A stretch of 64,000 nucleotides of DNA from Crassaminicella profunda (GTDB lineage: Bacteria > Bacillota > Clostridia > Peptostreptococcales > Thermotaleaceae). Location of the stretch: the NCBI RefSeq assembly GCF_019884785.1, contig NZ_CP082326.1, positions 186,001 through 250,000 on the forward strand. Reading direction: 5' to 3'. Of this stretch, positions 17,220-26,603 are shown in pieces. Numbering within the stretch: position 1 is the first letter of the stretch; each line of letters opens with the position of its first letter. A program made the position numbers and the translations under genes. A model generated the notes under the pieces. That model ran no database searches. It saw only the letters and a program-made list of their open reading frames with translations, and was not told the DNA's origin.

Positions 17220-18839
17220 ATGGGTAAGGTTTTTGATAAAGTATTTGCAAATGGTAGGTTTATGAGAAACAATGAACAAAAGAAGATAGACTTTGTTGCA
17301 GTGAAGAATGGGAAGATTGTAAAATGTGGTAGAGCTGAGGAAATGAATGATTACAAAACTGACTATGAAATCATTGATTTAAAAGGAAAGTTTGTTTATC
17401 CAGGGTTTACAGATGCACATATGCATTTGATTGCTTATAGTCAAAAAAAATTGTATGAAGTGGCATTAAATGATGTGTATTCTAGAGAAGAATTAGTAAA
17501 AAAAGTAAAAACATTTATAAAGAAAAAAAACATAAAACCGGGAGATTGGGTAATTGGAGCAGGATGGAATCAAGATCAGTTTGAAGACAATGTATTTCCA
17601 GATCGCTATTTGTTAGATGAAATATCAACACAGCATCCAATTCATTTGACTAGAACTTGTTATCATATATGTGTTGTAAATAGCAAAGCTCTTGACTTAG
17701 CAGGAATTGATGAAAATACAATATCACCTGATGGTGGAAAAATAGATCAGGATAAAGACCATATACCTACAGGTATTTTGCGTGAAAATGCTATGGATTT
17801 GGTTACAAGGATTTTACCAGGAATTAAAGATAAAAATAGAATGAAAGAATTGATTATTAAAGGTTGTGAGGATTTAGCAAAGGTAGGCATTACTACAGTA
17901 CATACGGATGACTTTCCATTTGTGGAAGATAAAGAAACCCTATGGAAAGTATTTAAAGAATTAGCTAATAATAATGAACTTCCTATAAGAGTTGTTTTAC
18001 AGTTAAGGGCAGCAAAAGAAGATGATATTTACCATTATGAAAGAATGGGGTTAAAATCCTTTGATAAAATAAATAATTTGGTAGTTGGACCTATTAAGGT
18101 GATTACAGATGGTTCATTAGGATCAAGAACAGCAGCATTAGAGGAACCCTATGAAGATGATAAAGAGAATAAGGGATTAATGCTTATGAGTGAAGAAAAA
18201 TTGGATCAATTAGTACATGAAAGTTTTTATCATGATTTCGATATTTGTATGCATGCTATAGGAGATAGGAGTATGAGGGCTATATTAGCATCTTATGAAA
18301 GATATTATGATTTATATAGGGAAAAAGGCTTTAGACCTTCTATAATTCATTGTCAGATTGGGAATTCTGAAATACTAAATGGATTTAAAAAATTAAATAT
18401 TATTGCAAACATTCAGCCCATATTTTCAAATACTGATTGGAAGATTGCAGAAAGTAGAATAGGGAAAGAAAGACTTAAATATAGCTATTGTTGGAAAACA
18501 TATATGGATATGGGGATTGTGTGTGTGGGTAGTTCAGATGCACCTATAGAAAGTTTTAATCCTCTTTATGGCATTTATACAGCTGTAACAAGAAAAGATT
18601 TAGAGGGAAATCCTAAGAATGGATGGGTACCAGAAGAAAGTTTAGATATTCATAGAGCAGTTGATTTATTTATAAAAAATGCGTCTTATCTTTCTCACGA
18701 AGAAGAAGAAAAGGGAAGTATTGAAGTAGGAAAATATGCAGATTTTGTAGTGTTAGCAGAGGATTTATTAAAAGTGGATGAAGAGCATATAAAAGATATT
18801 CTTGTTGAAAATACCATTGTAGGTGGAAAGATATTATAG
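17220..18839 (+). CDS. Amidohydrolase family 3 protein (YtcJ-like), second copy
   Basis: A 539-residue paralogue of the protein at 14341: GKFVYPGFTDAHMHLIAYS (HxH ligands), GAGWNQDQFEDNVFPDRYLLDE, LTRTCYHICVVNSKAL, ITDGSLGSRTAALEEPYEDD, HAIGDRSMRAILASYE and CVGSSDAPIESFNPLYGIYTAVTR. A cytoplasmic metal-dependent hydrolase of unknown substrate. The ATG at 17220 follows AAAGGGGGAAG; a GTG three bases earlier is unlikely. It forms one transcription unit with the BTAD regulator and the first amidohydrolase. Confidence 0.88.
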   Translation: MGKVFDKVFANGRFMRNNEQKKIDFVAVKNGKIVKCGRAEEMNDYKTDYEIIDLKGKFVYPGFTDAHMHLIAYSQKKLYEVALNDVYSREELVKKVKTFIKKKNIKPGDWVIGAGWNQDQFEDNVFPDRYLLDEISTQHPIHLTRTCYHICVVNSKALDLAGIDENTISPDGGKIDQDKDHIPTGILRENAMDLVTRILPGIKDKNRMKELIIKGCEDLAKVGITTVHTDDFPFVEDKETLWKVFKELANNNELPIRVVLQLRAAKEDDIYHYERMGLKSFDKINNLVVGPIKVITDGSLGSRTAALEEPYEDDKENKGLMLMSEEKLDQLVHESFYHDFDICMHAIGDRSMRAILASYERYYDLYREKGFRPSIIHCQIGNSEILNGFKKLNIIANIQPIFSNTDWKIAESRIGKERLKYSYCWKTYMDMGIVCVGSSDAPIESFNPLYGIYTAVTRKDLEGNPKNGWVPEESLDIHRAVDLFIKNASYLSHEEEEKGSIEVGKYADFVVLAEDLLKVDEEHIKDILVENTIVGGKIL

Positions 18840-18862
18840 TCATGAATGAGGAAAATAAAAAA

Positions 18863-18931
18863 ATCGAGAATATAATGATAACCCATTAGTGTCAAAGGGG
18901 GACTAAAACACTTGATTATCATATTCTCGAT
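18863..18931 (-). ncRNA. Possible structured RNA or terminator with C-rich loop
   Basis: Arms beginning ATCGAGAATAT at 18863 and ending ATATTCTCGAT at 18931 form a long stem, with an inner stem AGTGT/ACACT enclosing a loop that reads TCCCCC on the minus strand. A run of seven T follows on the minus strand, so it can end leftward transcripts. A C-rich loop plus U-tail is a layout known from Bacillota small RNAs, but there is no other support. Confidence 0.35.
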
Positions 18932-19015
18932 ATAAAGATTATTACCGAAAAACTGAAAAGGTATACATAAAGAATAAAATAATAAGAGAATATGAAAAAA
19001 TGAATATGCATATAA

Positions 19016-19045
19016 AAAAAGCTTGAGGTGAAACTCAAGCTTTTT
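19016..19045. terminator. Bidirectional terminator
   Basis: AAAAAGCTTGAG pairs with CTCAAGCTTTTT around a six-base GTGAAA loop. It ends the minus-strand oxidoreductase/TIM-barrel transcript and can act in both directions. Confidence 0.9.
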
Positions 19046-19055
19046 AATACGAAAT

Positions 19056-20234
19056 TTATTTATATTCAACCCATTTAGATCCGTTATCAGCTGATTCAAC
19101 GCAGTTCTCAAGAAGTCTAACTCCTTCAATACCTGCTTCAACTCCAGGGAACCAAAGATTATCAAGGGTTTCTTGATCTCCTCTGTCTGTAGCATCCATT
19201 GCTAATGCAAAACGATGATATAGATTTGCCCAAGATTCAAATAAACCTTCAGCATGTCCACAACCAATACGGTCAGCACCAACTGCTGGATCTTCGTTGT
19301 AAAGGTAGCCATGTCCACGATCTAAAAGACGCTTTGGCTCACCTTGTACTTCATAAACAAGTTGATTTGGATGCTCATCCCACCACTCGATAGATGCTTT
19401 AGAACCAACTACACGGATTCTTTGTTCATGAATAGCACCAGCGTTTACTGCAGATGCCCAAAGATTTCCTACTGCACCATTTTCAAAGTGCATTAATACA
19501 AAAGCATTATCTTCTAGTGGAGAACGGCTTTCGATGAAGCTTTGACGTGTACACATTAGTTCTTTAATTTTTAGATTAGGAACCATTACCTCAGCAAGGT
19601 AAAATGCATGTGTACCAATATCACCAAGTACATAAGTAGGACCTGATACTTCAGGACTTACACGCCATTTTGCACCAGGGTCATTTGCTTCTACTTCAGT
19701 AGAATGCCAGCCATGAGCAAATTGCATGTTGATAATTCTGATTTCTCCAAGATCACCATTTTCAATCATTTTACGTGCTTGATGTACCATTTGATATCCT
19801 GAGTATCCATAAGTTACACCGATTACTCTATTTTTCTCATTAGCAAGTGCTTTTAATTCTTCTGCTTCTGTTACAGTGAAGCAAAGTGGTTTTTCACAGA
19901 TTACGTGAAGACCTGCTTCTAGTGCTGCTTTACACATTTCATAGTGAAATTTGTTTGGTGTAGCAATTGAAACTGCTTGGATACCATCTTCACGTTTTGC
20001 TTCTTCTTCAAACATTACTTTGTAATCTGAATAACAACGTGAAGGATCAACGCCTAGATTTTTACCAAAATCAATACAACGTTCTGGGTTGATATCAAAT
20101 GCTCCAGCAACTAATTGGAATAAGTTATCGCGTGCAGAAGCAGCACGGTGAATATATCCTATTTGGCTTCCTCGGCCACCACCAACCATTGCCCATCTAA
20201 TAGGTTGTTCAAATCTTCTTTCTTCATTAAACAT
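19056..20234 (-). CDS. Gfo/Idh/MocA-family NAD(P)-dependent oxidoreductase
   Basis: A 392-residue sugar or polyol dehydrogenase. The N-terminal Rossmann domain has IRWAMVGGGRGSQIGYIHR, with VSIATPNKFHYEMCKAALEAGLHVICEKPL carrying the conserved EKP Lys, and GDIGTHAFYLAEV carries the DxGxH catalytic region. It is longer than the IolG-type protein at 37540 and belongs to a different subgroup. The start at 20234 (MFNEERR) has AGGAGGT upstream; an extension to 20276 lacks one. It lies 91 bases after a TIM-barrel isomerase-like gene on the same strand; the pair probably processes an inositol isomer, an oxidised sugar or an inosose. Its GC content looks somewhat higher than that of its neighbours. 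Confidence 0.88.
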   Translation of the reverse strand: MFNEERRFEQPIRWAMVGGGRGSQIGYIHRAASARDNLFQLVAGAFDINPERCIDFGKNLGVDPSRCYSDYKVMFEEEAKREDGIQAVSIATPNKFHYEMCKAALEAGLHVICEKPLCFTVTEAEELKALANEKNRVIGVTYGYSGYQMVHQARKMIENGDLGEIRIINMQFAHGWHSTEVEANDPGAKWRVSPEVSGPTYVLGDIGTHAFYLAEVMVPNLKIKELMCTRQSFIESRSPLEDNAFVLMHFENGAVGNLWASAVNAGAIHEQRIRVVGSKASIEWWDEHPNQLVYEVQGEPKRLLDRGHGYLYNEDPAVGADRIGCGHAEGLFESWANLYHRFALAMDATDRGDQETLDNLWFPGVEAGIEGVRLLENCVESADNGSKWVEYK

Positions 20235-20325
20235 AATAGACCTCCTATAAAATATATATTTTAGGGAATTCTCCATATGGAGAATTTGTTATACCTAATT
20301 ATCTCCATGTATTTTTCTGATAATA

Positions 20326-21249
20326 CTAATATCCTAGTTTTTCTAGATATTTCAAACTCTGACTAATATCAGCAAGGCTGCCATCTGCATCTCTTGGATC
20401 TCTTTCTTGTTCAATGGTAATAAAGCCTTTATAGCCTATTTCAAGAAGAGCTTTATAGATAGCATCATAGTCAATAGTTCCTTGTCCAATAGGACACATA
20501 ACATTTTCTGCACAAGCTTCAAAAAATCCAATTTGACGTTTGATTACGTTGTCATAAACTTTTTTGTTGATATCTTTAAAATGAACATAATCTAAACGAT
20601 CTGAATATTTTTTTAACCATTCTACTGGATCCATACAAGCATAGTATAAATGTCCTGTATCTAAACAAAGTCCAGCTATGTCAGAAGGAATATCATTTAA
20701 AAACTGAATGGTTTCATCTGCATACTCTATATAGCCTCCTGCATGAGGATGAACTACTGAACGAATGCCATATTCTTCCCATGTGATTTTTGCAATTTCA
20801 CGGATATGTTTCATCATTTGTTTCCAGTCAGTTGTAGATAATCTTGGCGCTTTATCAGGGTGTCCGGCAAAAGGACTGCGGATTTTATTTACCTGATCAA
20901 TAACTACAAGATAAGGTGTATCATAGCGCTGACCTATCATTTGTGATGCTTTTGGAAGTTTTGATATTAACTTACAGGTAATATGAGTTTTGGAAACTAA
21001 CGTGTCAAAATTCTTAGGAGAAACTAAATCATCATATAGAGTTCCTGCAACGATTTGTAAATCCCTTTGTGTCAAGGCATCCTGAAGGATTCCAATGTCT
21101 TGCGGTAAATATCCAAAAGGTCCAAGTTCTAAACCTTTATAACCTGCCTGAGAGGCTTCATCTAAAACTTTTTGCCAAGGTGGGTTATGCGGGTTATTTG
21201 CATCCTCAACTCCCCAGGAGCAAGGTGCACTTGCTATTTTAAAACTCAT
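20326..21249 (-). CDS. Xylose-isomerase-like TIM-barrel protein (IolE/IolI-like)
   Basis: A 307-residue AP-endonuclease-2-type TIM barrel: IASAPCSWGVEDANN, GYKGLELGPFGYLP, VVHPHAGGYIEYADETIQFL, LCLDTGHLYYACMDPVEWL, YVHFKDINKKVY and GFITIEQERDP. The His, Asp and Glu residues in these motifs are the expected metal ligands. The overall pattern resembles inosose dehydratases and 2-keto-inositol isomerases, but a true iolE is encoded at 28829, so this may act on another stereoisomer. First gene of a two-gene minus-strand unit with the oxidoreductase. Confidence 0.85.
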   Translation of the reverse strand: MSFKIASAPCSWGVEDANNPHNPPWQKVLDEASQAGYKGLELGPFGYLPQDIGILQDALTQRDLQIVAGTLYDDLVSPKNFDTLVSKTHITCKLISKLPKASQMIGQRYDTPYLVVIDQVNKIRSPFAGHPDKAPRLSTTDWKQMMKHIREIAKITWEEYGIRSVVHPHAGGYIEYADETIQFLNDIPSDIAGLCLDTGHLYYACMDPVEWLKKYSDRLDYVHFKDINKKVYDNVIKRQIGFFEACAENVMCPIGQGTIDYDAIYKALLEIGYKGFITIEQERDPRDADGSLADISQSLKYLEKLGY

Positions 21250-21354
21250 AACATCATCTCCTTTTTATAGAAAAATTAACTAAATGTAGTTTCCAGTGTT
21301 TTTAAACCCCTTTGTCTAGTATGAGTAGTATGAGAAGCTTATATGTTTAAGTTT

Positions 21355-21368
21355 TGAAAACATTTTCA
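21355..21368. promoter_or_regulatory. cre-like operator (TGAAAACATTTTCA)
   Basis: It matches the CcpA cre consensus TGWAANCGNTNWCA at 13 of 14 positions, the exception being A for G in the central CG. It lies 106 bases upstream of the minus-strand TIM-barrel gene. Confidence 0.5.
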
Positions 21369-21746
21369 CAAAGTAGATTTATAGGGTAAAAAAACTTTTT
21401 GAAATGTGGCTTATTGATTTATAAATATTTTAATTTATATATAGTTTATAGTCAAGATAAAAACGTTATTTTTATTTATTTTTAATTACTTTTTTTTATT
21501 TTTATTTACGAATATTTACAAAATGTTATATTGTTACAAGGCTATTGCATAATATTGTCGCAAATAAAAAATAGGCGGATTAAGCTGAAGAAAGTAAGTA
21601 AAAATAGAATTGTAATAGAAAAAGTAAGTAAAATATCGTATAAAAAGAGTTTTTTAAAATAAAGAAACAAAACATAAAAAACGCTAACAATTAACTCAAA
21701 ATATAAAATAAAAAAAATAAAAAAACATAAAACAAAATAAAAAATG

Positions 21747-21775
21747 TTGAAAAAATTTGAAAAATATTGTAGAAT
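21747..21775 (+). promoter_or_regulatory. Sigma-A-type promoter for the sugar ABC operon
   Basis: A TTGAAA -35 (21747-21752) and TAGAAT -10 (21770-21775) are separated by exactly 17 bases, about 210 bases upstream of the binding-protein start. Confidence 0.6.
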
Positions 21776-21837
21776 AAAAGTGTAAAAGTTCTAAAAATTA
21801 TCTAAAGTCCATATTTTCCCAAAAATGAATTTTCGTA

Positions 21838-21875
21838 TATTCTAAACTAGACTATTCTAATCTAAGCTATTCTAA
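21838..21875 (+). repeat. Three direct repeats of TATTCTAA at 15-base spacing
   Basis: Copies begin at 21838, 21853 and 21868, each followed by a similar CTA-rich spacer. They lie in the transcript leader, about 65-100 bases downstream of the probable promoter. This looks like a cooperative binding site or RNA element of unknown partner. Confidence 0.6.
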
Positions 21876-21986
21876 ACATGATGTGAGCCAATAAGAATGA
21901 TAGTGTTAATATAAACTTCTTTTAGTAATATATAAAATTTTAAAAGAAGCTTATATATATATAAAATAATGAGGAGGAAACTACAA

Positions 21987-22940
21987 ATGAAAAAATTTTT
22001 AGCGGTATTATTATTGGTAGTACTAAGCATGTCTTTATTTGTTGGGTGTGGAAGTAGTGACAATAAAGCAACGGCAGATGAGGATGTACTAACGATTGGT
22101 GTATCTATTGCAAGTTTTGATGATACTTTCTTAATGTATATGAAAGATGGTATGGAGAGATATATTGCTGGCTTAGATGAAAAAGTAGAAGTAACTTATG
22201 TAGATGCAAAAGCTGATGCTGCAAAACAATTAGGTCAAGTTGAAAACTTTATCGCTCAAGGTGTAGATGCAATGGTTGTTATTCCTGTAAATACAGAAGC
22301 TACAGCACCGATCACAAGTGCTTGCGAACAGGAAAACGTTCCTTTGGTATATGTAAACAGATTACCAGATAATTTACCAGAAGATATTATATTTGTTGGT
22401 TCTGAATCAATCGATGCAGGGATTTTCCAGATGGAATATATAGCAGAAAAAATGGGTGGAAAAGGAAATATCGGTATCTTAATGGGGATATTAGATCATG
22501 AAGCTGCTATTAAGAGAACTGAAGGAGTAGAAAAGGTTATAAACGAAAAATATCCAGATATCAAAGTGATTAAAAAGCAAACAGGTAAGTGGTCAAGAGC
22601 TGAAGGTATGGCAGTTATGGAAAACTGGTTAGCAAGTGGAGAGAAAATTGATGCAGTTTGTGCAAATAATGATGATATGGCAATTGGTGCTATGAATGCG
22701 TTAGAAGCTGCAGGTAAATTAGACGAAATATTAATAGCAGGAGTAGATGCTACCCCTGATGCATTACTAGAAATTGACAATGGAAAATTAGATGCAACTG
22801 TATTCCAAGATGCAGAAGGACAAGGTAAAGGTGGTATGGAAGCTGCGTATAAGAAAGCAAAAGGTGAAAAAGTAGAAAATAGAGTTTGGATTCCATTCCA
22901 ATTAGTAACACCAGAGAATTATAAAGAATTTATGAAATAA
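21987..22940 (+). CDS. Sugar ABC transporter substrate-binding lipoprotein (RbsB-like)
   Basis: A 317-residue protein with a signal peptide and lipobox FVGC. It is a periplasmic-binding-protein-type-1 fold: LTIGVSIASFDDTFLMYM, QVENFIAQGVDAMVVIPVNT, VPLVYVNRLPD, KWSRAEGMAVMENWL, AVCANNDDMAIGAMNALEAAG and IAGVDATPDAL. It binds a pentose, hexose or polyol outside the cell. Its place directly before the ATPase, permease and iolB genes makes an inositol the best guess; ribose-type sugars remain possible. The ATG at 21987 with GAGGAGGAAAC is chosen over one at 21969. Confidence 0.9.
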   Translation: MKKFLAVLLLVVLSMSLFVGCGSSDNKATADEDVLTIGVSIASFDDTFLMYMKDGMERYIAGLDEKVEVTYVDAKADAAKQLGQVENFIAQGVDAMVVIPVNTEATAPITSACEQENVPLVYVNRLPDNLPEDIIFVGSESIDAGIFQMEYIAEKMGGKGNIGILMGILDHEAAIKRTEGVEKVINEKYPDIKVIKKQTGKWSRAEGMAVMENWLASGEKIDAVCANNDDMAIGAMNALEAAGKLDEILIAGVDATPDALLEIDNGKLDATVFQDAEGQGKGGMEAAYKKAKGEKVENRVWIPFQLVTPENYKEFMK

Positions 22941-22958
22941 AGAAAGATAAAAAAATAT

Positions 22959-22988
22959 AAAGGGTATCAATAGCTATTGATACCCTTT
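22959..22988 (+). terminator. Hairpin between binding-protein and ATPase genes
   Basis: AAAGGGTATCAATAG pairs with CTATTGATACCCTTT with almost no loop. The T tail is poor (ATATAAC), so it probably attenuates and stabilises rather than stops all transcription. Confidence 0.7.
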
Positions 22989-23019
22989 ATATAACAAATT
23001 AAAAAAAGAGGTGAGAAAG

Positions 23020-24513
23020 ATGGATAAGGAATATATCTTAGAACTGGAGAATATCACAAAAGAATTTCCTGGGGTTTTAGCCTTAGATAATGTACAGTTA
23101 AGAGTACGAAAAGGGTCTGTACATTCATTGATGGGGGAAAATGGTGCAGGAAAATCTACATTAATGAAAGCAATTATAGGTATCCATCAACCGACAAAGG
23201 GAACCATCAAATGGAAAGGACAACCTGTGAAGATTCAAGGTACTAATCATGCCCTTGATTTAGGAATCTCTATGATTCATCAAGAGCTAAGTCCTATTCC
23301 ATATATGACAGTTTCTGAAAATATATTCTTAGGTCGTGAGCCAGTAAATAAGTTTGGTATAGTAGACCAAAAGAAGATGGATCAAGATACAGAGGAATTA
23401 TTAAAAGGTTTAGGTATTGACATTGACCCTAGAACCCAAATGGTAAATTTAAGTATTGCTAATACACAAATGGTTGAGATTGCAAAGGCTATCTCTTATA
23501 ATTCAGATTTAATTATCATGGATGAGCCTACATCAGCAATTACTGAAAAAGAAGTAGATAATTTATTCAAAATCATCAATAAGCTAAAAAGTGAAGGGGT
23601 AGCAATTATTTATATTTCACATAAAATGGATGAGATTTTCAAAATATCTGATGATATCACTATTTTTAGAGATGGAAAATATATTGCTACAGAGCCAGCT
23701 GAGAACTTAGACAATGACAAATTAGTTCAATTAATGGTAGGTAGAGAATTGAAACAAGTTTTCCACAAAGAAGAAGCTGAAATTGGAGATGTAATTCTTG
23801 AAGTAAAGAACTTAACAAGAGAAGGATATTTTAAAGATGTAAGCTTTGAGGTAAGAAGAGGTGAAATTTTAGGAATAGCAGGACTTATGGGATCAGGAAG
23901 AACAGAGGTAATGGAAAGTGTATTTGGGGTAACCCACAAAGATGCAGGAGAAATATTTATTAATGGTAAGAAAGTAGAAATCAATATACCAGAAGATGCT
24001 ATTAAGCATAAGATGGCACTCCTTACTGAAGATCGAAAACTCACTGGGCTATATTTAATGCTTTCAGTTCAAGATAATATGATTGTTGCTAATATTGATG
24101 CATATAAAAAAGGAATGTTTTTAGATTTTAAGAAAATTGATGAGGCTTGTATAGAAGGAATAGAAAAGCTTTCTGTTAAAACACCAAGCAAAGAACAACT
24201 TATTGGGAATTTAAGTGGAGGAAATCAGCAAAAGGTATTGATTGCAAGATGGCTTTTAACCCAGCCAGATATTTTAATCTTAGATGAGCCTACAAGGGGA
24301 ATTGATGTAGGAGCAAAGGCTGAAATTCACAAATTAATGTCAAAGCTTGCAGGAGAAGGAAAAGCTGTAATTATGATTTCATCAGAGCTTCCAGAAGTAT
24401 TAGGAATGAGTGATCGAATCATGGTTATGCATGAAGGTAGAAAAACAGGAGAATTGATGAGAGGGGATGCAACCCAAGAAAATATTATGTATCTAGCAAC
24501 AGGGAAAAAATAG
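23020..24513 (+). CDS. Sugar ABC transporter ATP-binding protein (RbsA/MglA type)
   Basis: A 497-residue protein with two fused ABC domains. The first has [11 protein letters not shown] (Walker A), [15 protein letters not shown] and [11 protein letters not shown] (Walker B). The second has a degenerate Walker A ([16 protein letters not shown]), [15 protein letters not shown] and [18 protein letters not shown]. The arrangement is typical of monosaccharide importers. The ATG at 23020 ([10 protein letters not shown]) follows AGAGGTGAG. It powers import together with the permease 42 bases downstream. Confidence 0.93.
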   Translation: MDKEYILELENITKEFPGVLALDNVQLRVRKGSVHSLMGENGAGKSTLMKAIIGIHQPTKGTIKWKGQPVKIQGTNHALDLGISMIHQELSPIPYMTVSENIFLGREPVNKFGIVDQKKMDQDTEELLKGLGIDIDPRTQMVNLSIANTQMVEIAKAISYNSDLIIMDEPTSAITEKEVDNLFKIINKLKSEGVAIIYISHKMDEIFKISDDITIFRDGKYIATEPAENLDNDKLVQLMVGRELKQVFHKEEAEIGDVILEVKNLTREGYFKDVSFEVRRGEILGIAGLMGSGRTEVMESVFGVTHKDAGEIFINGKKVEINIPEDAIKHKMALLTEDRKLTGLYLMLSVQDNMIVANIDAYKKGMFLDFKKIDEACIEGIEKLSVKTPSKEQLIGNLSGGNQQKVLIARWLLTQPDILILDEPTRGIDVGAKAEIHKLMSKLAGEGKAVIMISSELPEVLGMSDRIMVMHEGRKTGELMRGDATQENIMYLATGKK

Positions 24514-24555
24514 ACAAAAAAGATAAATAAGGGAAAATAGAAAGGAGCAAAATAT

Positions 24556-25530
24556 ATGAAGGCAAAAACAGAACAGCTTTTTAAGAAATATGGAATATTC
24601 TTTATCTTTATTGGAATGGTAATATTAATGTCCATCCTTTCTCCAGCATTTTTAAGGGTTGGAAACTTATTAAACGTTATAAGACAGATTTCCGTTATAG
24701 GGCTTATTGCATGTGGTGTAACCATGATTATCATTACTACAGGAATTGACTTATCTTCAGGATCAGTTCTTGCATTAGCAGCAGTTGTAGCAGCAAGTTT
24801 TGCACAAAAGTCTGACTGGGCATCAAGAATGTATCCAAATATAGATGTACCTGTAATAGTACCAATACTCTTAGGATTAGGAGTAGGGGCTGTATGTGGA
24901 TTGATTTGTGGTGTTATTATTGCAAAGACAAAAATCCCACCATTTATTTCAACATTAGGGATGATGATTGTAGCAAGAGGGGCAGCACTTATTTACAGTA
25001 ATGGTAGACCAATCAGTAGTTTAAAGGATTCATACAACTTCATTGGACAAGGAAAAATCTTAGGAGTTCCCCTTCCAATCATTATTTTAGCAGTTGTGGC
25101 AATTATTACCCATGTCTTATTGACGAATACAAAATTTGGTAAATACGTATATGCAATTGGTGGAAATGAAAATGCAGCTGTTGTATCTGGAATCAATGTA
25201 GATAAATATAAAGTAATGATCTATACGTATGCTGGAATGCTTTCTGGTATGTCAGGAATCGTTTTATCATCAAGAATTAGTTCAGGTCAACCAGGATTAG
25301 GGCTAGCATATGAGTTAGATGCCATTGCATCAGCAGTTATTGGTGGAACAAGTTTAAATGGTGGAATTGGTAAAATATCAGGAACCATCATCGGAGCTTT
25401 GATCATAGGAGTTTTAAATAATGGATTAGACTTATTAAATGTATCTGCATACTGGCAACAAATCGTAAAAGGTGTCATTATTGTTGGAGCTGTAATATTA
25501 GATGAAAGAAAAAATAATGGGAAAAAATAA
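24556..25530 (+). CDS. Sugar ABC transporter permease (RbsC type)
   Basis: A 324-residue integral membrane protein of the RbsC/BPD_transp_2 family with [69 protein letters not shown] and [32 protein letters not shown] precedes the ATG. It would form a homodimeric channel for the substrate captured by the RbsB-like lipoprotein. Confidence 0.93.
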   Translation: MKAKTEQLFKKYGIFFIFIGMVILMSILSPAFLRVGNLLNVIRQISVIGLIACGVTMIIITTGIDLSSGSVLALAAVVAASFAQKSDWASRMYPNIDVPVIVPILLGLGVGAVCGLICGVIIAKTKIPPFISTLGMMIVARGAALIYSNGRPISSLKDSYNFIGQGKILGVPLPIIILAVVAIITHVLLTNTKFGKYVYAIGGNENAAVVSGINVDKYKVMIYTYAGMLSGMSGIVLSSRISSGQPGLGLAYELDAIASAVIGGTSLNGGIGKISGTIIGALIIGVLNNGLDLLNVSAYWQQIVKGVIIVGAVILDERKNNGKK

Positions 25531-25678
25531 AAAAACATGCAAAAAAAAATAAACGAAAAAAAATAAAAGCAATTAAAAGATAATAAAAGGAAATGAAAGC
25601 AATTTCGTTGTAGGTTTACTAAAAGTGATAATAAAGTTTTATTATAAGGTTTGATTACTTTCTGGAATATTAATAAAA

Positions 25679-25724
25679 TGTAGACAATAGAAATGCATGC
25701 AATGTTATATAGGACTTGTCTACA
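25679..25724. promoter_or_regulatory. Inverted repeat upstream of iolB
   Basis: TGTAGACAA (25679-25687) and TTGTCTACA (25716-25724) are perfect complements 28 bases apart, the second ending 12 bases before the iolB ribosome site. It could be a paired operator or an RNA stem; no T-run follows. Confidence 0.45.
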
Positions 25725-25746
25725 GTAAACACAAGGAGGAAGTAAA

Positions 25747-26550
25747 ATGGGAAGAAAAGAAGAATTAAGAATGAGACCAGGAAAATTAGAGTATGGCTAT
25801 AATAGTTATACAGAACAAGATGGAAAAAATAGCGATATGCTAATGGACTTTGGTATTTTAAAAATGAAAAAAGGTGATGTACACGAAGATAAGGAAAATA
25901 AAGAAAAAGCATATTTACTTATTTTTGGTGAAGTTACTTTTGAGTGGGAAGGAAATAAAGTAGAAGCTAAGCGTGGTTCTTGTTTCGATGAAGATCCATG
26001 GTGTTTACATGTACCAGCTGGAGTAGATGTAAAAATTACAGCAGATGGAGAAGCAGAACTATCTGTACAAAGAAAATACAATCCAAAAAAATTCCCTGCT
26101 ATTTTCTACAGACCTGAAGAGGTAAGAGTAGAAACTAGAGGAACAGGTACAATGAACGAGACAAATACAAGAGTTGTAAAAACTCTTATCGATAAGTCTA
26201 TTAATGAAGATTCTAGTATTGTATTAGGAGAAATCATTTGTTATCCAGGAAAATGGGGTGGATTCGCACCACATACACATCCACAGCCAGAGATTTACTA
26301 CTATAAGTTCTTCCCTGAAAATGGATATGGTTTCTTAGAAGTTGGAGATGATGTAGTAAAAGTAAAACATGATGATGCAGTGAAACTAGCTGGTGGAACA
26401 ACACATCCACATGTTACAGCTCCAGGATATGCTATGTATTGCATATGGACAATTCCGCATCTTGAAGATAATCCTTATATTAAGCCGACTAACATTCCAG
26501 AGCATGAATGGGTATTAGATCCAAATGCAAAAATTTGGCCAGAAAAATAA
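25747..26550 (+). CDS. iolB: 5-deoxy-glucuronate isomerase IolB
   Basis: A 267-residue bicupin. Distinctive stretches are MRPGKLEYGYNSY, LLIFGEVTFEWEGN, the metal-site ANTHPQPEIYYY equivalent here written APHTHPQPEIYYYKFFP, and HDDAVKLAGGTTHPHVTAPGYAMYCIW. The enzyme isomerises 5-deoxy-glucuronate to 5-dehydro-2-deoxy-gluconate, the fourth step of myo-inositol degradation. AAGGAGGAAG precedes the ATG. It follows the ABC transporter and is separated from iolD by a terminator and an A-rich leader. Confidence 0.95.
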   Translation: MGRKEELRMRPGKLEYGYNSYTEQDGKNSDMLMDFGILKMKKGDVHEDKENKEKAYLLIFGEVTFEWEGNKVEAKRGSCFDEDPWCLHVPAGVDVKITADGEAELSVQRKYNPKKFPAIFYRPEEVRVETRGTGTMNETNTRVVKTLIDKSINEDSSIVLGEIICYPGKWGGFAPHTHPQPEIYYYKFFPENGYGFLEVGDDVVKVKHDDAVKLAGGTTHPHVTAPGYAMYCIWTIPHLEDNPYIKPTNIPEHEWVLDPNAKIWPEK

Positions 26551-26564
26551 AAGGAAAACATATG

Positions 26565-26603
26565 AAAACTACAGGAATATTTTTCAAATCCTGTAGTTTT
26601 TTT
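26565..26603 (+). terminator. Terminator after iolB
   Basis: AAAACTACAGGA pairs with TCCTGTAGTTTT, followed by a run of T. It is a strong rho-independent signal, so iolD and the following genes probably have their own promoter or depend on read-through. Confidence 0.85.

Larger units (their letters stand above)
21250..21986. other. 737-base divergent control region upstream of the sugar ABC transporter
   Basis: Very AT-rich, with no gene I can support. It contains a cre-like site at 21355-21368, a long A/T-rich stretch (about 21450-21740), a sigma-A-type promoter at 21747-21775, a triple phased repeat at 21838-21875, and a hairpin at 21915-21950 (ACTTCTTTTA with TAAAAGAAGC) just before the ribosome site. 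The transcript leader for the binding-protein gene would be about 200 bases. Confidence 0.6.

Noticed and set aside
18695-19195. Long minus-strand open frame over the end of the second amidohydrolase and the terminator region
   Set aside because: It is antisense to a well-supported gene and crosses two hairpins; its translation has no family features.
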